Positions 33,901 through 42,583 of a DNA stretch of 64,000 nucleotides are shown piece after piece (within the stretch, counting starts at the first letter, position 1; every line of letters starts with the position of its first letter). The notes beneath the pieces are model-generated. The model saw only the letters and a program-made list of their open reading frames with translations, had not been told where the DNA came from and did not search any database. The DNA is from JAVKBW01 sp964352715 (GTDB lineage: Bacteria; Pseudomonadota; Alphaproteobacteria; UBA8366; Aestuariispiraceae), in the NCBI GenBank assembly GCA_964352715.1, contig CAYGSU010000005.1, positions 1 through 64,000 on the forward strand, read 5' to 3'. Both the position numbers and the translations under genes were made by a program.

Positions 33901-34752
33901 ATGACCTCAGACCTCCAACAGACAATTGAAGCGGCTTTTGACGATCTTGATTCCGTCAGCCTGAAGACGAAAGGCCCGGTGCGTGACGCCGTTGACGAAA
34001 CCCTGCTGCTGCTGGACAGCGGCAAGGCGCGGGTTGCGGAAAAGGGCGCTGATGGCAACTGGGTGGTCAACCAGTGGCTCAAGAAGGCGGTGCTGCTGTC
34101 ATTCCGGCTCAACGACATGGCGCTGATCGCCGGTGGCCCGGGTGAAGGCACCTTCTGGTGGGACAAGGTGCCGAGCAAGTTTGAAGGATGGGGCGAGGCC
34201 GAATTTCGCGCCGCCGACTTCCGCGCCGTGCCGCATTGCATCGTGCGCCGGTCCGCCTATATCGCGCCGAAGGTCATTCTGATGCCGTCCTTCGTCAATC
34301 TCGGCGCCTATGTCGATTCCGGCACGATGGTCGATACATGGGCGACGGTCGGGTCCTGCGCACAGGTAGGCAAGAATGTGCATCTGTCCGGCGGTGTCGG
34401 CATCGGCGGGGTGCTTGAGCCGTTGCAGGCCGGTCCGGTCATTATCGAAGATAACTGTTTCATCGGGTCACGCTGCCAGATCGTCGAAGGCGTGAAGGTC
34501 GGCGAGGGGTCGGTTATCGCCATGGGCGTGTCGATCGGCGCGAGCACCAAGATCATCGACCGGACAACCGGTGATGTGATGATGGGCGAAGTGCCGCCGT
34601 ATTCGGTCGTGGTTTCCGGCAACCTGCCCGGCAAACCCCTGCCGGACGGATCGCCCGGCCCCAGCTCCTATTGCGCTGTCATCGTCAAACGGGTCGACGA
34701 AAAGACCCGGTCCAAGACATCCATCAACGATCTGCTGCGGGAGAAGTCGTGA
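33901..34752 (+). CDS. dapD: Tetrahydrodipicolinate N-succinyltransferase
   Basis: Succinylates tetrahydrodipicolinate in the lysine/diaminopimelate pathway. The 283-residue protein has an N-terminal helical domain and then the left-handed beta helix of hexapeptide repeats (about 100-240). SAYIAPKVILMPSFVNLGAY and MVDTWATVGSCAQVG are DapD signatures. dapE starts by a 4-base GTGA overlap. lysA, the last step, is at 61-62.5 kb. Confidence 0.97.
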   Translation: MTSDLQQTIEAAFDDLDSVSLKTKGPVRDAVDETLLLLDSGKARVAEKGADGNWVVNQWLKKAVLLSFRLNDMALIAGGPGEGTFWWDKVPSKFEGWGEAEFRAADFRAVPHCIVRRSAYIAPKVILMPSFVNLGAYVDSGTMVDTWATVGSCAQVGKNVHLSGGVGIGGVLEPLQAGPVIIEDNCFIGSRCQIVEGVKVGEGSVIAMGVSIGASTKIIDRTTGDVMMGEVPPYSVVVSGNLPGKPLPDGSPGPSSYCAVIVKRVDEKTRSKTSINDLLREKS

Positions 34753-35915
34753 CTGTCCTGAACCCGGTATCGCTTGCGCAGGATCTGATCCGCTGTCCCA
34801 GCGTGACGCCGGCTGACGGCGGCTCGCTGGATACGTTGCAGGCGGCGCTGGAAAGTCTGGGGTTTCGCTGCCAGCGGCTACCCTTCTCGACGCCGGACAG
34901 TGACGAGGTGGACAATCTGTATGCTCGGTTCGGTGATACCGCGCCGAATTTCATGTTTGCCGGTCATACCGATGTGGTGCCGGTCGGCGCTGAAGCCGCC
35001 TGGTCGCAGGACCCGTTCGGCGGCGCGATTGTTGACGGCACCCTGTTCGGGCGGGGCGCGTCGGACATGAAAGGGTCGATCGCCAGTTTTGTCGCTGCCG
35101 TTTCCCGCTATCTCGACGGCAACGGCAATCCGCCTGGTTCCATCAGCCTGCTGATTACGGGCGACGAGGAAGGCCCGGCCATCAACGGCACCAAACGGAT
35201 GCTGGAAGCTTTGGCAGAAAAAGGCGAAACCTTCGATGCCTGTATCACCGGCGAACCGACCAACCCGGACAGTCTGGGCGAAATGATCAAGATCGGCCGG
35301 CGTGGCAGCCTGAACGGCTGGCTGACGGCGCATGGAAAGCAGGGCCATACCGGCTACCCGCATCTGGCGGACAACGCGACGCATCGTCTGGTGAAGCTTC
35401 TGGACGCGTTGATCGACATGCCGCTGGACGACGGCAGCGATCATTTTCAGGCGTCGACCCTGTCGGTCTCGACAATTGATGTCGGCAACACCGCAACCAA
35501 TGTCATTCCGGCTTCGGCCAGGGCGGTGTTCAACATCCGGTTCAACGACCTGCACAGCGGCGCTTCCCTGGAACAGAAACTGCGGTCCGTGCTGACGGAA
35601 ACCGCTGGCGGCGAGGACTTCTATACCCTCGATATCAAGGTTTCAGGCGAAAGCTTCCTGACCCCGCCGGGCCCACTGTCCGACATGCTGCAGGCGGCCT
35701 GTGAAGAGGTTCTCGGTCGCAAGCCTGACCTGTCGACAACCGGTGGCACGTCGGACAGCCGGTTCATCAAGGATTATTGCCCGGTGGTCGATTTCGGCCT
35801 TGTCGGCAAGACCATGCATCAGGTCGACGAGCGGGTTGCCGTCGGTGATATCGAGGTTCTGGCCGACATCTACCTGTCGATGCTGAACCGATATTTCGCG
35901 CCCGCATCGTCATGA
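34749..35915 (+). CDS. dapE: Succinyl-diaminopimelate desuccinylase
   Basis: The 388-residue di-zinc M20 hydrolase removes succinate from N-succinyl-LL-diaminopimelate. Metal motifs are FAGHTDVVPVG (His, about residue 70), GRGASDMKG (Asp, about residue 103) and the GDEEGPA segment with the catalytic Glu (about residue 138). GTG 34749 overlaps the dapD stop as GTGA. The ATG at 34671 would overlap dapD by more than 80 bases and is rejected. Confidence 0.97.
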   Translation: MTVLNPVSLAQDLIRCPSVTPADGGSLDTLQAALESLGFRCQRLPFSTPDSDEVDNLYARFGDTAPNFMFAGHTDVVPVGAEAAWSQDPFGGAIVDGTLFGRGASDMKGSIASFVAAVSRYLDGNGNPPGSISLLITGDEEGPAINGTKRMLEALAEKGETFDACITGEPTNPDSLGEMIKIGRRGSLNGWLTAHGKQGHTGYPHLADNATHRLVKLLDALIDMPLDDGSDHFQASTLSVSTIDVGNTATNVIPASARAVFNIRFNDLHSGASLEQKLRSVLTETAGGEDFYTLDIKVSGESFLTPPGPLSDMLQAACEEVLGRKPDLSTTGGTSDSRFIKDYCPVVDFGLVGKTMHQVDERVAVGDIEVLADIYLSMLNRYFAPASS

Positions 35916-36493
35916 TCCCCCTGTCTATGGCGGAAGCCACAACGGCGATCCACGGCGCCATCCGCCTGTTCCTGCGTGACAGGTCCGGCGTCAATTACTT
36001 CCCGTCCGATGGCTTCGCCCTGATGAAAAGTTTCTGGGCGGCGGTGGTCGTTCTGCCCGGCTGGTTCCTGCTCGATTACATCACCGAATCCGGGGTCTGG
36101 CTGGATGCCCCCTTCATACCGGCGCTGATCATGGAGCTCGCCGGTTACAGCATGATGTGGACAGTCTGGCCGCTGTTCATGCTGATGGTCGTCAAGTATC
36201 TCAATCTCGACCATCGCTATAACCTGTACATCATCGCCCAGAACTGGATGGCCGTTCCGGCGGTGCTGTTCTATCTGGTCGCCATCGGCGGTGCTGCGAT
36301 GCTGGGCATGTCATCCGGCACGGTATATTTCATCGGCTTCGTGTCGCAGATCTGGATTCTGTTTTACCACTTCTTCATTGTCCGGGTTACCCTGCAGGTA
36401 TCGCCGTTTCAGGCGGTCATCATGGTTCTGGCGAACTTTTTCCTGAACATCATGCTGCTCGACATCAGGATGCTGATCCTGTTGGGCGGTTAG
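35912..36493 (+). CDS. Hypothetical inner-membrane protein (193 aa)
   Basis: A protein with about five hydrophobic segments, including SFWAAVVVLPGWFLLDYI, ALIMELAGYSMMWTVWPLFML, and a C-terminal ILFYHFFIVRVTLQVSPFQAV. No named family was recognised. It starts with a 4-base ATGA overlap on dapE, so it is translated with dapE. A conserved position next to dapDE suggests a real but uncharacterised protein. Its stop overlaps that of the convergent LysR gene (TTAG). Confidence 0.75.
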   Translation: MIPLSMAEATTAIHGAIRLFLRDRSGVNYFPSDGFALMKSFWAAVVVLPGWFLLDYITESGVWLDAPFIPALIMELAGYSMMWTVWPLFMLMVVKYLNLDHRYNLYIIAQNWMAVPAVLFYLVAIGGAAMLGMSSGTVYFIGFVSQIWILFYHFFIVRVTLQVSPFQAVIMVLANFFLNIMLLDIRMLILLGG

Positions 36494-37377
36494 AAGGCAC
36501 CGGCGCTTTTCTTTGCTGCGGCGTGGAGCCAGGAAGAGAACAGCCGGGCAGCCGATGACAATTCAGAATTGCCTTTGATAAGATAGTAGCCGTAGCCCGA
36601 CAACGTCGTTTCCAGGGGAGCAATCAGTTTCCCGCTGCTCAGTTCCTCTTCGACCAGCCAATCGGCCAGCGCAAAACCCTGTTTGTCGACGGCGGCTTGC
36701 ATGCGAACATTGGGGTCGGCGATGGCGGGACCAAGCGGAAGCTGAATATCCTTTAGCCCGGCTTTGAAAATCCACTGTTTCCAGGCCTCCTGGGTTTCCC
36801 CATCATGCAGAAATGCGTAGTTTTTCAGATATGCTGGTCTGAAGGGCAAATCGACGGACCCGATCAATGACCTGCTGCAGACAGGGGTCAGGTTCGCCTC
36901 GAACAGAAGGTTGGCGGCCGTATTGTGCCATGTGCCGTTTCCCCACCTTATTTCAAAGTCGTGCGAGGCACCGGTTCCCCGGTTTGCAGAGGCATGAACA
37001 ATTCTGAGCGCAATGTCGGGTTGACGGCTCATGAATGAAGACAGCCGCTTTGATAGCCAGCGAGAGGCGAAATAGGTCGTTGTCAGAATCGTAACCGACC
37101 GCCCAAGAGTACCCTGGACGGCGCGCAGCTCTTCTATGACGGAAGCCATCTCACCGAACTGCTGCTGAATGGCCGGCAACAGTAACCGGCCCTCCCGGGT
37201 CAGCGCCACCGTGCGGCCTTCCCGGTCGAACAGAGGAAATCCAAGCTGTGTTTCCAGTGTCTTTATCTGGTGGCTCACCGCCCCCTGGGAAATGCCCAGT
37301 TCCCGGGCGGCGTTGGTGAAATGCATATTTCGACCCACGACTTCAAACACGCGAAGCGCATACAGAGAAGGAAGCAT
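36490..37377 (-). CDS. LysR-family regulator divergent from the Rieske oxygenase
   Basis: A 295-residue LysR-type regulator. SLYALRVFEVVGRNMHFTNAA leads into the helix-turn-helix with LGISQGAVSHQIKTLETQLG, resembling the GcvA subgroup. The frame opens at a GTG (37431), but ATG 37377 gives the family N-terminus LPSLYALRVFE. It is divergent from the Rieske oxygenase gene with an AT-rich 187-base gap, and probably controls it. Confidence 0.88.
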   Translation of the reverse strand: MLPSLYALRVFEVVGRNMHFTNAARELGISQGAVSHQIKTLETQLGFPLFDREGRTVALTREGRLLLPAIQQQFGEMASVIEELRAVQGTLGRSVTILTTTYFASRWLSKRLSSFMSRQPDIALRIVHASANRGTGASHDFEIRWGNGTWHNTAANLLFEANLTPVCSRSLIGSVDLPFRPAYLKNYAFLHDGETQEAWKQWIFKAGLKDIQLPLGPAIADPNVRMQAAVDKQGFALADWLVEEELSSGKLIAPLETTLSGYGYYLIKGNSELSSAARLFSSWLHAAAKKSAGAF

Positions 37378-37564
37378 TCGATTAATCCATTCAAATAAAT
37401 AATGATTACATTCAAAATATATCTTGGACACCAGTAAAAATAAGGATCATTGACTGATTTCGCCGAATAACCAATCGAAAAATCTATTGTATATCTCGAC
37501 GTGAACGATTGAGAACGGGCGCGAGGCCCAGACACCCAGTGAAAACAGAAGCGGAGTTACGCAG
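37378..37564. promoter_or_regulatory. AT-rich divergent promoter region, LysR/Rieske
   Basis: A 187-base gap markedly richer in A and T than either gene. ATTCAAA occurs twice, near 37389 and 37411. No clean dyad for the LysR protein was identified and no convincing sigma-70 pair was found. The role as shared control region is inferred from the divergent layout. Confidence 0.4.
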
Positions 37565-38707
37565 TTGGAAACCCAGGATCTGACATTACCGTCCGACTGG
37601 TATTTTGATCCGGCGATATTCCGCCGCGAGCATGAGGCGATATTCTATCGCACCTGGAGCTATCAGGGGCATGTGACCGACCTTCCTAACCCCAACGATT
37701 TCATGTGCGGTTCGGTTGCCGATCAGCAGATTTTCATCATACGCGGTCCGGACGGCCAGCTGCGCGCCTTCCATAACGTGTGCAGCCATCGCGCGCATCC
37801 GCTGTTGTCAGGAAACGGCAACGCCAAGCGTATCGTCTGTCCGTACCATCAATGGTGCTACGGTTCGGACGGCCGGTTTGACCGCGCGCGCGGTGTCGAG
37901 TCGATAAGAAACTGGAATCCCAGGGACGCGGATTTGAAGCCGGTTCAACTGGAAGAGTTCGGCGGTCTGCTCTTCGTCAATCTTGATCCGGCGGCGGCGT
38001 CGCTGAGATCTCAGGCATCCGGATTGCTGGCGGATATCGACCGGATGTGTCCCGGACTTCCGAATATGGTGCGGGTAAAGAGAGTCGAACAGGATGTGGC
38101 GGCGAACTGGAAAACGCTGATCGACAACAACCACGAATGCTACCATTGCTCCGCGAACCACAAGTCATTGATGAAATGGGTCGACTACAGCAGGAAAGCG
38201 GTGTGGTGGGATAACGGGATCACCTTCACGCATACCGTTGCCGCCGGCGACGATATCGCGGCGCCATTTGATACGGGCGCGGGCGCTACGGTTCAGGACT
38301 CCTTGTTCGGATTCATCTGGCCCAATACCATCCCGCTTTTCTTTCCGGGTTCTCCCAGTCTGGTCCTGTTTCAGATAATCCCGACCGGCCCTGAAACCTC
38401 GCGCGTGAGGCACGATTTCTATCTGGCTTCTGCGTCCCCGACCGCGTCGGAAGAGCAGTTCATGTCCTGGGTCACGGATGTCCTTGCAAAAGAGGACATC
38501 GAGTTATGCAAACGTGTCCAGCAGGGCCTTCACAGCAGGGGATACAGACAGGGCGTGTTTGTGATTGACGAAAGCAGGGTCGATATCTCCGAACATCACG
38601 TGCGCTGGTTTCAGCAGTTCGTCAGGAATGCACTTGAAAACAAGACTTATGGTGGTCGTGGAAAGAGCCACGCTTCGGAAAAAGACGCATCTCCCGTTCT
38701 GGCCTAA
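37565..38707 (+). CDS. Rieske [2Fe-2S] ring-hydroxylating oxygenase alpha subunit, CntA/GbcA-like
   Basis: A 380-residue mononuclear non-haem iron oxygenase. The Rieske cluster is C73, H75, C92, H95 (CSHRAHP and CPYHQW). The iron site is in NNHECYHCSANH, giving E191, H194 and H199. A Glu rather than the usual Asp sits at the bridging position, as in carnitine monooxygenase CntA and related quaternary-amine oxygenases. The start codon is TTG, with GGAG about 9 bases upstream. No ferredoxin or reductase gene is adjacent, so an electron donor must come from elsewhere. Substrate inferred only: a trimethylated amine or similar. Confidence 0.82.
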   Translation: METQDLTLPSDWYFDPAIFRREHEAIFYRTWSYQGHVTDLPNPNDFMCGSVADQQIFIIRGPDGQLRAFHNVCSHRAHPLLSGNGNAKRIVCPYHQWCYGSDGRFDRARGVESIRNWNPRDADLKPVQLEEFGGLLFVNLDPAAASLRSQASGLLADIDRMCPGLPNMVRVKRVEQDVAANWKTLIDNNHECYHCSANHKSLMKWVDYSRKAVWWDNGITFTHTVAAGDDIAAPFDTGAGATVQDSLFGFIWPNTIPLFFPGSPSLVLFQIIPTGPETSRVRHDFYLASASPTASEEQFMSWVTDVLAKEDIELCKRVQQGLHSRGYRQGVFVIDESRVDISEHHVRWFQQFVRNALENKTYGGRGKSHASEKDASPVLA

Positions 38708-38717
38708 CAGCCGAACG

Positions 38718-39656
38718 TCAGGGGTTGAAGCACGCCCGCAACGCCGCGATATGCTCCGGCCCGAGGCCGCAGCACCCGCCAACCAGACGGACACCGTGTG
38801 CGTCGACCCAGCCACGGGCCTTTTCCACAAGGTCATCCGGCGTTATCACATCGACAAACTGCCAGTTCGGCATCTTGAAGAATCCGCTTTCCGGGTAGAC
38901 CCCGACCGCGCCTTGCCAGCCGTTTCGGACGATGTCCAGCGCGTCCGCCACATCGGGAACGGGTGTGTGCATGACATTGATCAGGGTAACATTCGCGTGG
39001 GTTGCCGCATGGGCTGTCATCGCGGCCGCATAGGGCTCAAAACCGATGTCCGGGTGGTCGAACGATGTCAGCCGCGCCCCGGTTGTCCGCCGGCGGCAGG
39101 AAAGACCCAGCCAGACCGGCAGGCCGGTTTCGGCGGCGGCGTCTATCGCGACGGGCGACAGAACGGGGTCCTGCGCCATCTCGACAGTGATCAGGTCAAC
39201 GCCCGCTTCAGCCAGCAGCGAGGCCTGCTCGCGCAGCGCCCTGCCGGCGGCTTCCGGGCTGCTCCATTCGCCGTCGTTCTGATTGTAGGACCATTCGCAC
39301 AGGGACCCGGCTATCGCGACCGGACCGCTGGCGGCTTCCTCGATGGCCTGACGCGCCAAAGCGACAGCCTGCGTATTGATGTCGCGGACATGCTCAGCCT
39401 TGCCGGCCGGCCCCAGTACATGCCGCCCGGATGCGAAGGTATTGGTGATGATGACTTCGGCGCCGGCCTTGATGAAGTCTGTGTGGATTTTCCGAACGGC
39501 ATCGGGGAAATCGAGAACGGCAAGACCGCTCCAGCACGTGCCGTTCATCGGTATGCCGGCCTTTTCCAGTTCTGTTCCCATACCGCCGTCGATGATCAGC
39601 GGCGCGCCTTCGCCGGCGAGCCGTCTGTCAATCCAGGTAGTCGATTGCGCCATCAT
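38718..39656 (-). CDS. Homocysteine S-methyltransferase family protein (BHMT-like)
   Basis: A 312-residue TIM barrel of the homocysteine methyltransferase family. The N-terminus has LIIDGGMGTELE. The zinc ligands are C187 in LGLSCRR and the pair C295-C296 in GGCCGLGPEHI. Such enzymes move a methyl group to homocysteine from betaine, S-methylmethionine or other donors. ATG 39656 is used because the upstream residues overlap the preceding gene. The 367-aa gene ends 17 bases upstream, so the two are probably co-transcribed. Methyl donor unknown. Confidence 0.88.
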   Translation of the reverse strand: MMAQSTTWIDRRLAGEGAPLIIDGGMGTELEKAGIPMNGTCWSGLAVLDFPDAVRKIHTDFIKAGAEVIITNTFASGRHVLGPAGKAEHVRDINTQAVALARQAIEEAASGPVAIAGSLCEWSYNQNDGEWSSPEAAGRALREQASLLAEAGVDLITVEMAQDPVLSPVAIDAAAETGLPVWLGLSCRRRTTGARLTSFDHPDIGFEPYAAAMTAHAATHANVTLINVMHTPVPDVADALDIVRNGWQGAVGVYPESGFFKMPNWQFVDVITPDDLVEKARGWVDAHGVRLVGGCCGLGPEHIAALRACFNP

Positions 39657-39672
39657 CTTGCTTTTGGCCTTC

Positions 39673-40776
39673 TTACTTTTCGCCTTCGGGTTTGGTCTGC
39701 GGCGCAAGGCCGGCCTGTTTCAGCTTCCTGATATAGTCCAGCCCGGGCTGGATCTCGCTGAAAACGAAGTCCAGCCTCTGCTGAGGCCCCCCCATATCTT
39801 CCTTCGGGAAGCGTTCCCGCCACAAATCCATCTTCAGCGTCAGGCCGCACAATATTCCCCCGACCGTCGTGTGATGGTCAGAGATGAAATGCCGGACCTC
39901 GTGGAATTTGTCGGCGGAAATGTCTTCCCAGAAGTTCACGGTCTTTGCGTTGAAATGGTCGAACCGTTCGGTAATGGCACCGGATATTTCCGACAGGTCG
40001 CGGGTCATATTCGTCAAAATGCGGTCTTGCGCCCGGTCATTCCGCACCATGTAGAAACCGCGCAGTTCATTGATCCACTCGATGAAGCGATCAACACGGG
40101 GCACGACATCGTCGAGAATGCTCTGGAAATAGGCCAGCGACAGGAAGATATCGCCATAATTCTCAACAAAACGCGGAATTGCCGAAAGCGGCACCTGCAG
40201 GCTTTCCGCCATCATGTTCAGATTTTGCAGCGCGTCGTCCTTGTTCGGGTTGCGCAGCATGGCGGTCAGATCGGAAACGCTCTCGTAATTGTCCTGTCCT
40301 GTTCCGAAGATTCTATCGATCAGCGGTTTGGTGAAGGACTTCATGCGGTCGGTAAGTTCAGCGCGTTTGGTTTCGGACAGGCGCAGATATTTGGGCTCCT
40401 CCACATCCATCCCGATTGACCGCAATGCCATTCGTACCGAGTAGACGTCGAAGGACGGTATTTCGATCAGCTGTTCGATCTTCAGCGTGTCTTCCTTGAA
40501 GTCGCCGCCATCGCTGTTGCCGAAGAACGCCCCCAGTTCAGGAATCCGAACCTGACCACTGCCGGCGCCGGAGTCACGAAACAACTCAACCATGGTTTCC
40601 ATTCTGCTGTTCTTCACCAGCCGGGCACGCTGAAGACCCGGGGTCAGTAAGGGAATGGTTTTCAACGGCAGAATATGAAGGCTGTCGATTTCAAAACTGG
40701 TCGGTTCAGCCGACCCCTCGTCGGAAGTCCCGTCAACGGGCTCTTCGCCTTCGTTGTTCTCTTCAGCCGATGTCAT
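39673..40776 (-). CDS. Conserved hypothetical protein (367 aa)
   Basis: An acidic N-terminus (EENNEGEEPVDGTSDEGSAE) leads to a helical soluble protein. Segments such as SIGMDVEEPKYLRLSETKRAELTDRM and LRGFYMVRNDRAQDRILTNM are well-defined helices, with a His-rich spot EVRHFISDHHTTVGG in the C-terminal third. No transmembrane helices and no family I can name. The 3' end abuts the homocysteine methyltransferase start. Confidence 0.75.
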   Translation of the reverse strand: MTSAEENNEGEEPVDGTSDEGSAEPTSFEIDSLHILPLKTIPLLTPGLQRARLVKNSRMETMVELFRDSGAGSGQVRIPELGAFFGNSDGGDFKEDTLKIEQLIEIPSFDVYSVRMALRSIGMDVEEPKYLRLSETKRAELTDRMKSFTKPLIDRIFGTGQDNYESVSDLTAMLRNPNKDDALQNLNMMAESLQVPLSAIPRFVENYGDIFLSLAYFQSILDDVVPRVDRFIEWINELRGFYMVRNDRAQDRILTNMTRDLSEISGAITERFDHFNAKTVNFWEDISADKFHEVRHFISDHHTTVGGILCGLTLKMDLWRERFPKEDMGGPQQRLDFVFSEIQPGLDYIRKLKQAGLAPQTKPEGEK

Positions 40777-40873
40777 TTCTCGCCTCTGCAGGTGCCGGGA
40801 TTAGCAGGCAGACCGGAAAGTAGCGGACCGGTTCTGTTTTTGCAGCCAAAAACCGGTAACTCTGTTCAACGAC

Positions 40874-41617
40874 CTATTGCGGATAGGTCACTCCTGTCAG
40901 GTACAGACCGGTCGGTGGGGCCGTCGGACCAGCCGCCGTGCGGTCCTGAGCAGCCAGCGCGTGTTCGACATCCCGCGCCGTCCATTTGCCGCGACCGACA
41001 TATTCCAGCGTACCAACCAGAATGCGCACCTGATTGTGCAGAAAGGATCGGGCGGCAGCGGTGATTTCGATTTCCTCGCCGACCCGTCTGACATCCAGCC
41101 TGTCGAGCGTCTTCAGCGGGCTGTCCGCCTGGCACTCGGCCGCCCGAAAGCTTGAAAAATCGTGATGGCCGATCAGGTTTTGCGCGGCCCGATGCATCGC
41201 CTCCGCATCCAGCGGGCGCATCACGTGCCAGACCCGCCCGGCGTCGATTGCCGGCGGCGCGCGGCGATTGAGAATTCGATACAGATAGGACCGGCCGATC
41301 GCTGAGAACCGGGCATGAAAGTCGGGCCCTGCCGGTTCCGCGGCAAGCACGCTGATCGGATTCTGTTTCAGGTGAAAGTTAAGGCCGTCACGAATCTGGT
41401 CCGCGCGAAGTGGTTTTTCGGTGTCGAGATGGGCAACCTGCGCCAATGCGTGCACGCCTGCATCCGTGCGTCCTGCACCGGAAACGGCTGTTTCCGAACC
41501 GCACAGTTTTTCTGCGGCCTCTTCCAGACATTGCTGGACACTGGACCCGTTGTCCTGCCGTTGCCAGCCGACAAACGGGCCCCCGTCATATTCAATCGTG
41601 ATCTTCCACCGCGTCAT
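40874..41617 (-). CDS. truA: tRNA pseudouridine synthase A
   Basis: Makes pseudouridine 38-40 in the anticodon arm of tRNAs. The 247-residue protein has the catalytic Asp in SGAGRTDAGVHA (D52) and the N-terminal ITIEYDGGPFVGWQ. It is a stand-alone gene; the next one downstream on the same strand begins about 100 bases away. Family length is normal. Confidence 0.96.
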   Translation of the reverse strand: MTRWKITIEYDGGPFVGWQRQDNGSSVQQCLEEAAEKLCGSETAVSGAGRTDAGVHALAQVAHLDTEKPLRADQIRDGLNFHLKQNPISVLAAEPAGPDFHARFSAIGRSYLYRILNRRAPPAIDAGRVWHVMRPLDAEAMHRAAQNLIGHHDFSSFRAAECQADSPLKTLDRLDVRRVGEEIEITAAARSFLHNQVRILVGTLEYVGRGKWTARDVEHALAAQDRTAAGPTAPPTGLYLTGVTYPQ

Positions 41618-41632
41618 CCGCGGCGGGCCGTA

Positions 41633-42142
41633 TCAGTTTTCATGGTTGTCGCCTTCGCCCGACATCTCGTGGCCCGCACCGGCCGCTACACCCGTGACCT
41701 CAACCGCAACCGTGCCGGAGCTGCCATCGGAGAAGGTCAATGTTATATCGAAAACCTCGCCTTCGGACAAAGGCGCGGTCAGACCCATCAGCATGATATG
41801 CAGGCCACCGGGTTTCAGTTCCACGCTTTGGTTGGCGGGAACCTGAACGCCACCTTCGACGGGCCGCATCTTCATGACGCCGTTATCGCTCATGATATGG
41901 GTGTGCAGTTCGGCCTTTTTGGAAACCGTGGTGCTGGCGCCGGTCAGCGTAATGTCGGATGAGGTGGTGTTTTCCAGCTTCAGGTATACGGCGCCGGCTT
42001 TCGCCTGCGATGTCGCGCTTGCGCGTGCCCAGGGGTGATGGATGATCGTTGTGCCGATAGTAACTTCATGCGCGGTGGCGATGGAAACGGAAATCATCGC
42101 GACGATTGCCGCGGCAATCGCAGCCAGTTTGATTGTGTGCAT
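41633..42142 (-). CDS. Periplasmic copper chaperone PCu(A)C
   Basis: A 169-residue exported protein of the DUF461/PCu(A)C family, which delivers Cu(I) to cytochrome c oxidase. The signal peptide covers about residues 1-24 (ending in ATA). The copper-binding His and Met residues are visible: ELHTHIM (H80, H82, M84), MKM (M90, M92) and LHIMLMG (H115, M117). The C-terminus adds a His-rich tail (HEMSGEGDNHEN). The upstream DUF2946 gene on the same strand may be metal-related too. Confidence 0.92.
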   Translation of the reverse strand: MHTIKLAAIAAAIVAMISVSIATAHEVTIGTTIIHHPWARASATSQAKAGAVYLKLENTTSSDITLTGASTTVSKKAELHTHIMSDNGVMKMRPVEGGVQVPANQSVELKPGGLHIMLMGLTAPLSEGEVFDITLTFSDGSSGTVAVEVTGVAAGAGHEMSGEGDNHEN

Positions 42143-42190
42143 TGTATTCGATCCTTCTGAGTTCGATTTCGATTGATAGCTTTCCGAACG

Positions 42191-42583
42191 TCAGAAGACA
42201 GGCGGACCTCGAATCCAGTATTGTTGCTGCGTCGCTGTCAGGCGGGCGGTGTGATCGGGGGGAACAGGATAATGAAAATGCCGGACTGTCGGTTGCGGCA
42301 ACGCCACGCCGACCGGCGTTGTCGTGCCGTGCGACAGGTTTTTTGCAGCGATACAGAACGGACAGTCAAATGACTGGCTGGTATCCGCCGGGTCATCGAA
42401 GCCGAAAATGATGCGGTTGCCGCCATTCGACAGACAGAGGCCGAAACGATAGGAATCCGGGCCCGCATTGACGCTGGCAACCGCCAGGCTGACCGGCAGA
42501 ATCAACTGCAGTAAAACGGCGAACAGGCCGAAGCCGACACCGACAGAGCGGATCGGTCTAACTACCGATTTTCGAGCTGTCAT
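42191..42583 (-). CDS. DUF2946-type membrane-associated protein
   Basis: A 130-residue protein with one N-terminal hydrophobic segment (VGFGLFAVLLQLILPVSLAVA), a CPFC pair and a C-terminus ending WIRGPPVF, the pattern of DUF2946 proteins. They often accompany copper-related genes, as here next to PCu(A)C. ATG 42583 is used; the open frame continues to 42637 inside metA. The 5' end overlaps the metA 3' end by 26 bases. Confidence 0.75.
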   Translation of the reverse strand: MTARKSVVRPIRSVGVGFGLFAVLLQLILPVSLAVASVNAGPDSYRFGLCLSNGGNRIIFGFDDPADTSQSFDCPFCIAAKNLSHGTTTPVGVALPQPTVRHFHYPVPPDHTARLTATQQQYWIRGPPVF

